Below, in pieces: positions 56,122-64,000 of a stretch of 64,000 bases of DNA. The stretch is from Oleiagrimonas sp. C23AA (GTDB lineage: Bacteria > Pseudomonadota > Gammaproteobacteria > Xanthomonadales > Rhodanobacteraceae): positions 310,001 to 374,000 of the forward strand of contig NZ_JAARLY010000003.1 of the NCBI RefSeq assembly GCF_011759385.1, read 5' to 3'. How positions within the stretch are numbered: the first letter of the stretch is position 1; each line of letters opens with the position of its first letter. Under the pieces are notes generated by a model. The model was not told the origin of the DNA. It did not search any database and worked only from the letters and a program-made list of their open reading frames with translations. The translations under genes and the position numbers were made by a program.

Positions 56122-56742
56122 ATGGCGCGCAGCAAGAGCAGTTCCCGCTGGTTGCGGGAGCACTTCGATGATGTCTACGTCAAGCGCGCACAGGCCGAGG
56201 GCATGCGCTCGCGGGCAGCATTCAAGCTGGAAGAATTGCTCGACCGCGACAAGCTGCTCAAGCCGGGCATGACCGTGGTCGATCTGGGCGCCGCCCCGGG
56301 CGGGTGGTCGCAGCTGGTGCGCCGCGAGCTGGGCGATGCCGGGCGAATTGTCGCACTGGACATCCTGCCCATGCAGGGTATTGGCGGCGTGGACTTCATT
56401 GAGGGCGATTTTCGCGAGGATGAGGTCCTGAAACAGCTGGAGGACACGCTGGATGGGGCGCAGGTAGATCTTGTGCTCTCGGACATGGCCCCCAATATGA
56501 GCGGAGTGGCGGTGACCGATCAGATCCGCGCGATGCATCTTGCCGAGCTGGCGCTGGATTTTTGCCGTGGTCAGCTCAAGCCTGGTGGTGCGTTTCTGAT
56601 CAAGCTTTTCCAGGGCGCCGGATTTGATGATTATCTACGTGACTTGCGCGCCAGTTTTCAGCGCGTGACGATGCGTAAACCCAAGGCCTCGCGGGCGCGT
56701 TCCCGGGAGACCTACGCACTGGCCACGGGGTATCGCCCTTAA
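56122..56742 (+). CDS. rlmE: 23S rRNA (uridine-2'-O)-methyltransferase RlmE
   Basis: 206-residue SAM-dependent enzyme that methylates U2552 in the A loop of 23S rRNA at a late step of 50S assembly. Motifs: [10 protein letters not shown] with catalytic Lys, [13 protein letters not shown] (SAM site), SDMAPNMSG with catalytic Asp, and FLIKLFQG with the catalytic Lys. Length matches E. coli RlmE (209). Followed by ftsH after 29 bases; rlmE-ftsH is an operon, heat-induced in E. coli. Confidence 0.97.
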   Translation: MARSKSSSRWLREHFDDVYVKRAQAEGMRSRAAFKLEELLDRDKLLKPGMTVVDLGAAPGGWSQLVRRELGDAGRIVALDILPMQGIGGVDFIEGDFREDEVLKQLEDTLDGAQVDLVLSDMAPNMSGVAVTDQIRAMHLAELALDFCRGQLKPGGAFLIKLFQGAGFDDYLRDLRASFQRVTMRKPKASRARSRETYALATGYRP

Positions 56743-56771
56743 ATGGCCGGTCAAAGAAGCGAGATTCGCGC

Positions 56772-58709
<1,938 letters not shown>

Positions 58710-58741
58710 GCGTCCATGCCCCGATCAGGTGCATCGACATG

Positions 58742-58769
58742 AAAAAGCCCCGCTTCGGCGGGGCTTTTT
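58742..58769. terminator. Bidirectional terminator after ftsH
   Basis: Perfect repeat AAAAAGCCCCGC (58742-58753) and GCGGGGCTTTTT (58758-58769) around a TTCG tetraloop, serving ftsH and the convergent MpaB-family gene. Confidence 0.95.
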
Positions 58770-58778
58770 CATTGCAAA

Positions 58779-59699
58779 TCAGCGCGGCGCGCGCTGAAGG
58801 ATAGCCGGATCACAACCCACGCGACGGCACGAGCGTGAGGCCACGCCATCACTCAAGGCCTGTTCGAACAGCGGCGACATACCCGCCAGCACACGTGCCG
58901 AAAGACGATCGCCGCGGCGCTGCCAGCGGCTTCGACCCAGCAGGTCGTTGGCCCAATCGGGCATCAGGGCGGCGCCAGCATGCAGGAACAGCTCGCGCGA
59001 AAGCCCGGCAACAGGTACCGGCAGACGAATGGCGCCAAGCACGCGAAGCACCTCGCGCGAGCGCTCATCGCAGCGCAATTGCGGCATGACTGCGTCGAAG
59101 TAGTGCGCGATCTGGGCGGCGCTGGATGGCACTGCACGTGCGCCCAAGGCCTCGGCAATGCGGCGCACCTCGTCGTAGTAGCGGTCGACCTGTGCGGCAT
59201 TGAGCGGACGGCCGCTGTAACGCTGAAAGCCGCGCAGGAAGCCGTAGGCCTCGGTCACGTGCACCCAGGTTAGAAGCGCCGGATCATCTGCGGCGTAGGG
59301 CAGGCCGTCGGCGGTGATACCCGTCACTCGGGTATGGATCGCGCGCACGCGCTCGATCAGCGCCTGGGCTGCGGCGGTGGGAGCATAGGTAGTGCCGCCG
59401 ACAAAAGCGGTGGTACGACGCAGGCGCCCGACCAGATCATCGCGGAAATTGGAGTGATCCCACACACCCGCCAGCGCGCGCGGGTGCAGTGTCTGCAGCA
59501 TCAGCGCCTGCAGGCCGCCGGCCAGCATGCCCGGAAAGCATGCATGCACACGCCAGGTGACCGTCTCGGGCCCGAACAGGCCGGGATCGCCCTCGGGTTG
59601 GTCATAATCGATGCGGGTGCTCGCTTCACGGGGAAACGCGCTCAGCACCCAGTGGCGGATGCGTTCGCGCAGGGCGGCACTCAAGGGGCGCGCAGGCAT
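58779..59699 (-). CDS. Oxygenase MpaB-family protein (DUF2236)
   Basis: 306 residues of the MpaB/DUF2236 (latex-clearing-like) family: TVTWRVHACFPGMLAGGLQALMLQTLHPRALAGVWDHSNFRDD near residues 47-90 and TWVHVTEAYGFLRGFQRY near 145-162, whose His residues are the presumed haem or metal ligands. Relatives include rubber oxygenase Lcp, but most bacterial members, like this one, have no known substrate. No signal peptide. Convergent with ftsH; the c-di-GMP synthase gene upstream on the same strand is 59 bases away. Confidence 0.85.
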   Translation of the reverse strand: MPARPLSAALRERIRHWVLSAFPREASTRIDYDQPEGDPGLFGPETVTWRVHACFPGMLAGGLQALMLQTLHPRALAGVWDHSNFRDDLVGRLRRTTAFVGGTTYAPTAAAQALIERVRAIHTRVTGITADGLPYAADDPALLTWVHVTEAYGFLRGFQRYSGRPLNAAQVDRYYDEVRRIAEALGARAVPSSAAQIAHYFDAVMPQLRCDERSREVLRVLGAIRLPVPVAGLSRELFLHAGAALMPDWANDLLGRSRWQRRGDRLSARVLAGMSPLFEQALSDGVASRSCRRVGCDPAILQRAPR

Positions 59700-59758
59700 G
59701 GGCGGATCGACGGCGACGAATGGAAAGCACCCAGCATAACCTGCCAGGTGCCTTTCGC

Positions 59759-60871
59759 TCAGAACAGGTCGATGCTGCCGGTGCTGGTCGGCTGCAGCTC
59801 GCCCTGACGCACCAGTGACTCAAACGCGTAGGTGCGGTTGCGACCCTGGTTCTTGGCGAAGTACAGCGCCTTGTCGGCCCGGTCGAGCACGATATCCGGG
59901 TGATCGTGTGTACCGATGCAGGCAAAGCCCAGGCTGACGGTGACGCGTCCCACCTGCGGGAAATCCATGGCTGCCACACGGGAACGGAACACTTCGAGCA
60001 TCTCGAACACGCTCTGCTCGGTGCCGTTTTCGATCAGTACCACGAACTCTTCGCCGCCGAAGCGGAACAGGGCGTCGGGAGCGTGAAAGCAGGCGCGCAT
60101 GGTGCGTGCCAGCAGCAGGATGACCTCGTCGCCATAGACGTGCCCGTAGGTGTCGTTGATGCGCTTGAAGTGGTCGATGTCCAGCAATACCAGCCACGAG
60201 GTATGGGCGTCGGCGAGGCCTTCCTGGTTGCGCTGGCGTGCCAAATGCCGCTGCAGGTGGCGATCGAACGTGCGCCGGTTGTAGAGGCCGGTCAGCTTGT
60301 CGCGTTCGCTGTCTTCCAGCAGCGCCATGTAGTTGGCGTAGATGCGTGCGAAGCCTTCGGTGAGCAGGCGGGCCTGCCCCAGGTGCTCGCGCGTCACTCG
60401 AAGGCACAGCACGCCGAATTCGCGTGCATCCTGCCGTAACGGGGTGCAGATGCGGGCCATAGGCATCTGCGATTCGACCACGGTCTGCTGCAGGTGCTCG
60501 CAACGTTGCAGGGTTGCGCGCTCTTCGCCGCTTGGCTCTTCATGGTCAACGCCGATGCCAAATATGCCGCTGGCATCCTGCGCGCAGCGAACTACGGTGG
60601 CCGGCTGGTCGGTTTCCAAGTGGTCGTGCCGGTACAGCATGACTTCGCTGGCGCCTGTCAGCTGCGCCAGTGACAGCACCAGACTGTGATCAAGGGCATC
60701 AAAATCGCGATGGCGCGTGATATCGGCCACCGAGGTCAGCAACTGGCCCGAGGCAGACGTGGCTGGCATGGCTGGAACCATGTCCAGGAGCTGCGATGTG
60801 GCGCCACGCGATCTTTCGGCGGCAGGCTTGAGAGTAGGCGTCGCGTCCGGCGACAAGGATGAGGCAGACAC
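59759..60871 (-). CDS. Diguanylate cyclase with N-terminal GAF-like region
   Basis: 370 residues, soluble. Residues about 45-185 look like a GAF-type sensory domain (FDALDHSLVLSLAQLTGASEVMLYRHD). The GGDEF domain starts DKLTGLYNRRTFDRHL and has the active-site signature GGEEF in FRFGGEEFVVLI. The position of the RxxD inhibitory site reads HAPD, so feedback inhibition by c-di-GMP is probably absent. It should make c-di-GMP from two GTP. GTG 60871 is used; ATG 60781 would remove a poorly conserved N-terminus. Confidence 0.9.
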   Translation of the reverse strand: MSASSLSPDATPTLKPAAERSRGATSQLLDMVPAMPATSASGQLLTSVADITRHRDFDALDHSLVLSLAQLTGASEVMLYRHDHLETDQPATVVRCAQDASGIFGIGVDHEEPSGEERATLQRCEHLQQTVVESQMPMARICTPLRQDAREFGVLCLRVTREHLGQARLLTEGFARIYANYMALLEDSERDKLTGLYNRRTFDRHLQRHLARQRNQEGLADAHTSWLVLLDIDHFKRINDTYGHVYGDEVILLLARTMRACFHAPDALFRFGGEEFVVLIENGTEQSVFEMLEVFRSRVAAMDFPQVGRVTVSLGFACIGTHDHPDIVLDRADKALYFAKNQGRNRTYAFESLVRQGELQPTSTGSIDLF

Positions 60872-61325
60872 CAGGGCTGTTTCCGTATTTCACTTCATGC
60901 CAGTGGCCGGCCTTGCCTGAATTTACAAGACATTGACCGGAGCGATGGGGTGCAGGGAGAAACGGGGGCGGCGTGTACAGCGTAGCCAATCGTTTTTACA
61001 GCTGGTTGCACCGGGCGGGCTGCTACACCCGGGTCGATCCATTGACCGTGCCAACGAATACTAATAACACGTGTATGTATCAATGTGCCATTAGCCGTCG
61101 TTTTGTGACGTGTTTGGTGTTCGTAGTGTGATATATATCTCACATCAAGACTTGAATAATTTCAGCCGCGCATCTCCGTGCGGGCCAGGTATATGGGCTG
61201 GGGAGGCCTGTGTGATGGCTCGCAAGGAATGCTGGCTGGCTTATTGCAAATGAGGTGTGGATATCGTCCGGCCGGCGCTCGATTGTGCCTTGCGGTATCA
61301 GGGCGACACCACGCCTGGAGCTGCC
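60872..61325. other. Intergenic region between divergent c-di-GMP genes
   Basis: About 450 bases with no supported gene. The part from 61040 to 61170 is AT-rich and should hold the promoters. It contains the inverted repeat listed at 61127-61144. No c-di-GMP riboswitch (GEMM) signature was recognised. A GTG at 61257 opens the downstream frame, but the preferred start is 61326. Confidence 0.4.
61127..61144. promoter_or_regulatory. Inverted repeat TGTGA-N8-TCACA
   Basis: TGTGA (61127-61131) and TCACA (61140-61144) flank TATATATC. The arms equal CRP/Clp half-sites, but the spacer is 8 rather than the usual 6 bases, so this is not a standard CRP/Clp site. It sits about 180 bases before the MHYT-GGDEF-EAL gene. 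Confidence 0.35.
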
Positions 61326-63407
61326 GTGCTGGTACATCATTACAATCTTGCGCTGGTTGCGGTATCCGTGACCATCGCCATCGTCAATTCATACGTGTCA
61401 TTCAGTGTCATCGGTCGCATCCTGCACAGCCGGGGCTGGCAGGCATCTGCGTGGGTGACGCTGGGTGCCATGGCCATGGGCTTTGGCGTGTGGTCGATGC
61501 ATTTCGTCGGCATGCTGGCTTTCGACATCGGCACACCACTGGGATACAGCACCGGCCTGACCTTGCTCTCCGTCGTGCCGGCGATATTGGCTGCTGGCAT
61601 CGTGTGCCGGCAGATGGCCTCGCCAAAGATCACCACGGCGAGTCTGGCGCTGGCCGGAACGGTGATGGGAGCGGGTGTCGGTGCCATGCACTACACCGGC
61701 ATGGCGGCGATGCGGATGTCGCCGTCCATCGTGTGGGACTGGGCCATCGTCGTCTTGTCGGTGCTGTTTGCTGTGGCGGGTTCCATTGCCTCGCTGGCCG
61801 TGGGTGTGAGAGTGGGGCTGGAGCGGCGGCGCTCACGCCGGGTCGCCTGGCGTATCGCCGCATCGGTGGTAATGGGTTGCACCGTCTCGGGCATGCACTA
61901 TCTGGGTATGGCGGCCGCGGGGTTGCGTCAGGGAGCCCTCTGTCTTACGGCGCACGACCTGGTGCATGGGCGCTGGCTGGCCATGGTCGTGACGGTCGTC
62001 GCGCTGGGCGTACTGGTATCCACTGCGCTGATGGCGCTGGCGCACCAGCGCGTGCAGCGACACTCGCGCCGCATGGATGTGGAATTGGAGCAGGCGCGCA
62101 GTGCTCTGCACTTCCAGGCCTTTCACGACACCCTGACGGGGTTGCCCAACCGCGCCATGATGATGGAGAAGCTGCGCGATGCATTGCAGCGCCAGGAGCA
62201 CTCCCCGGTCGCGGTGATGTTCATCGACCTTGATGGGTTCAAGACCATCAATGACTCGTTGGGCCATGAGGCGGGCGATATGTTCCTGTGTTCGGTGGCC
62301 GCCGCTTTGCGCAACAGCGTGCGGGAGCGTGACACCGTGGCCCGCTTTGGCGGCGACGAGTTCGTGATTGCGCTGGAACGCTTTGGCGGCATGGACAACC
62401 TGGTGCGCATATGCCGCAAGATCCTCGATCTGGTGTCGCGTCCGGTGGTCATGGATGGTCATCCAATGACCGTGTCGCCTTCCATTGGTGTGGCCCTGGC
62501 CCCGCGCGACGGCAACGATGCCGAAACCCTGCTTCGCAATGCCGATGCCGCCATGTATGCGGTGAAGGAGACCGGCAAGGCGGATTTTCGTTTCTTCGAA
62601 CGCGGCATGCATGAAATGGCGCGTGAGCGTCTGACCCTGACCATGGACCTGCGCGATGCGCTGATGCGTGAGCAGATCCGGGTGGTCTATCAGCCCAAGT
62701 GGTCGCTATCCAGTGGTCAAGTGGTTGGTGTCGAGGCGCTGGCACGTTGGCACCATAACGAACGTGGCGAAGTGCCGCCGCTGGTTTTCGTGCCGGTGGC
62801 CGAGCGTTCGGGCATGATCTCGATGCTGGGCGAGCAGGTATTAAAGCAGGTGCTGCGTCAGGTCGAACGTTGGGATGACGAGGGTTTGCACGTCGACTAT
62901 GTGACGATCAATCTCTCGCTGCAGGAATTGCGCGCGCCCGCCTTTGCCGATCGGCTGTGCCGGCTGGTGCAAGAGCACGAGGTGGACCCGGCGCGGATCC
63001 GTTTTGAGATTACCGAGTCAACGGCGATGCGCGATCCCGAGCAGATGCTCGATCAGTTGCGTGATCTGCGTGATCGGGGATTTTCACTGCTGGTGGATGA
63101 CTTCGGCACGGGCTATTCCAGCCTGCAGTATCTGCGTCAGATGCCGGTTAGCACGATCAAGATCGATCAATCATTCGTGCGCGGCAGTCAGCAGAATTTT
63201 GCCGATCGGGAGATTACCGAAGCGATCGTCGCGCTGGCCAAGAAACTGCATCTGGAAACCGTGGCTGAGGGCGTGGAAACCCAGGCTCAGGTCAACTGGC
63301 TGCGCGACTTGGGGTGCGACGTGGCACAAGGCTTTTTCTTCAATCCACCGATGGCGCCCGAGGCCCTGGGCGAAGTGCTGCGCCGGGGCGCCTGCGCTCT
63401 TTCCTGA
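61326..63407 (+). CDS. MHYT-GGDEF-EAL membrane protein (dual c-di-GMP enzyme)
   Basis: About 693 residues. Seven membrane segments hold three MHYT-type motifs (SMHFVGM, AMHYTGM, GMHYLGM), thought to bind copper or a gas such as O2, CO or NO. The GGDEF domain (FHDTLTGLPNRAMM onward) has intact GGDEF and an RERD inhibitory site; the EAL domain has GVEALARW, NLSLQEL, FEITES, VDDFGTGYSSL, KIDQSF and AEGVET, i.e. the catalytic residues for c-di-GMP hydrolysis. It resembles MucR of Pseudomonas. GTG 61326 behind GGAG is preferred over GTG 61257, because MHYT proteins begin right at the first helix. Confidence 0.92.
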   Translation: MLVHHYNLALVAVSVTIAIVNSYVSFSVIGRILHSRGWQASAWVTLGAMAMGFGVWSMHFVGMLAFDIGTPLGYSTGLTLLSVVPAILAAGIVCRQMASPKITTASLALAGTVMGAGVGAMHYTGMAAMRMSPSIVWDWAIVVLSVLFAVAGSIASLAVGVRVGLERRRSRRVAWRIAASVVMGCTVSGMHYLGMAAAGLRQGALCLTAHDLVHGRWLAMVVTVVALGVLVSTALMALAHQRVQRHSRRMDVELEQARSALHFQAFHDTLTGLPNRAMMMEKLRDALQRQEHSPVAVMFIDLDGFKTINDSLGHEAGDMFLCSVAAALRNSVRERDTVARFGGDEFVIALERFGGMDNLVRICRKILDLVSRPVVMDGHPMTVSPSIGVALAPRDGNDAETLLRNADAAMYAVKETGKADFRFFERGMHEMARERLTLTMDLRDALMREQIRVVYQPKWSLSSGQVVGVEALARWHHNERGEVPPLVFVPVAERSGMISMLGEQVLKQVLRQVERWDDEGLHVDYVTINLSLQELRAPAFADRLCRLVQEHEVDPARIRFEITESTAMRDPEQMLDQLRDLRDRGFSLLVDDFGTGYSSLQYLRQMPVSTIKIDQSFVRGSQQNFADREITEAIVALAKKLHLETVAEGVETQAQVNWLRDLGCDVAQGFFFNPPMAPEALGEVLRRGACALS

Positions 63408-63423
63408 GCGCTGGCGCCTGCTT

Positions 63424-64000
63424 TCAGAAGCGGTCGACGCTGGCGATATCCCAATCATGCTGCCAGTGTTTGGGCACCGGCCCGCTCAGGAACTCGCCCT
63501 CGCGAGCATAATAGAACAGCTCATCATAGGCCTCGGCCACACCGGCCGAGGCGCGGCGATAGATGCGATCCGGGCCAAGATCCTCCGGGCGCGAACAGCC
63601 CAGCGCGCCACACAGTTCCTTGAAACTGCTGATGGTGTTCTTGTGATAGCGCATCACATGCTGGGCGCGGTCATCCACATTGAGCGCGCGCGCACGTTTG
63701 GGGTCCTGCGTGGCCACGCCGGTGGGGCAGGTGTTGGTGTGGCAGCGCATGGCCTGGATGCAGCCGACGGCAAACATCATCGGCCGCGCCACGTTGCAGA
63801 CGTCGGCGCCCAGCGCGATCTTCATCACCATGTCGAAGCCTGAAACGACTTTGCCGCTGGCGATAAGGCGAATGTCCTTGCGCAGGTCCAGGCCGGTCAG
63901 CAGGCTGTGCACGAAGGGCAGTGCTTCGTTGATGGTAAGGCCGATGTTGTCGGAAAGCTCGATGGGCGCGGCGCCGGTACCACCCTCGGCGCCATCGATG
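63424..64000 (-). CDS. FMN-binding glutamate synthase-like protein (5' partial)
   Basis: The C-terminal 192 codons of a protein whose start lies beyond the window. DGAEGGTGAAP at the window edge and SGKVVSGFDMVMKIALGADVCN are FMN-barrel motifs of the glutamate synthase large-subunit/Glt_synth family, and CIQAMRCHTNTC has the C-x5-C-x4-C spacing of its 3Fe-4S cluster. The tail (YDELFYYAREGEFLSGPVPKHWQHDWDIASVDRF) is that of stand-alone family members rather than GltB. These single-domain proteins lack the glutaminase part and their role is uncertain. Convergent with the MHYT gene (16-base gap). Confidence 0.9.
   Translation of the reverse strand, partial: IDGAEGGTGAAPIELSDNIGLTINEALPFVHSLLTGLDLRKDIRLIASGKVVSGFDMVMKIALGADVCNVARPMMFAVGCIQAMRCHTNTCPTGVATQDPKRARALNVDDRAQHVMRYHKNTISSFKELCGALGCSRPEDLGPDRIYRRASAGVAEAYDELFYYAREGEFLSGPVPKHWQHDWDIASVDRF

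Overview
The window is a GC-rich (roughly two-thirds G+C), gene-dense stretch of core chromosome from a gammaproteobacterium. Gene content and order (smpB/ratA/ratB/bamE/fur, hrcA-grpE-dnaK-dnaJ-dapB, carAB-greA, smc-zipA, rpsA-ihfB-lapA-lapB, surE-pcm-yqaA-nlpD, rlmE-ftsH), the cysteine-free Fur and the ANDDNYALAA tmRNA tag suggest the order Lysobacterales (Xanthomonadales), probably Rhodanobacteraceae (Rhodanobacter/Dyella-like). That assignment is inference. I see no rRNA or tRNA genes, no insertion sequence, prophage or CRISPR array. The only stable RNA gene recognised is tmRNA.

Layout. 1-2.3 kb: nagZ (5' cut by the window edge), a hypoxanthine phosphoribosyltransferase and an S-methyl-5'-thioinosine phosphorylase (cell-wall recycling and purine salvage). 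2.3-3.8 kb: a cold-shock protein and a MarR regulator with a leaderless-looking promoter inside a large dyad. 3.8-6.5 kb: trans-translation (ssrA, smpB), ratA/ratB, bamE, fur. 6.5-9.4 kb: a non-coding island with a minus-strand terminator, then a divergent NarL-type kinase/regulator pair. 9.4-17.1 kb: recN, then the heat-shock operon with three sigma-32-like promoters, and dapB. 17.2-31.4 kb: a 2OG-Fe(II) oxygenase, carAB, greA, an ABC-F ATPase, a COG4255-like protein, recJ, a SpoIIAA-like protein, prfB with its programmed frameshift, a small exported Gly/His/Ala repeat protein, and lysS.

31.4-46.1 kb: a short second YidC-like insertase, a YciI protein, a BolA protein, smc, zipA, cmk, rpsA, ihfB, and a tightly coupled envelope cluster (lapA, lapB, a WbpL/WecA-type transferase, a WbpM-type dehydratase, galU). 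46.1-51.4 kb: an FAD amine oxidase-like enzyme, a tRNA-binding protein, an ECF sigma/anti-sigma pair next to an MBL-fold hydrolase, a small Cys-containing ORF with a strong ribosome site, and a periplasmic alpha-carbonic anhydrase. 51.5-58.7 kb: an Smr protein, surE-pcm-yqaA-nlpD, an Mth938-like protein, yhbY, rlmE, ftsH. 58.8-64 kb: an MpaB-family protein, two c-di-GMP enzymes, and the 3' part of an FMN-binding glutamate synthase-like gene.

I did not find a clear multi-gene system unlike anything known. The most interesting signals are regulatory or small: the coaxial MarR dyad, the repeated sigma-32-like promoters, paired GTGAYYGTCAC palindromes upstream of carA, the non-coding island at 6.5-7.0 kb, two small unannotated-looking proteins, the cysteine-free Fur and the short YidC paralogue.
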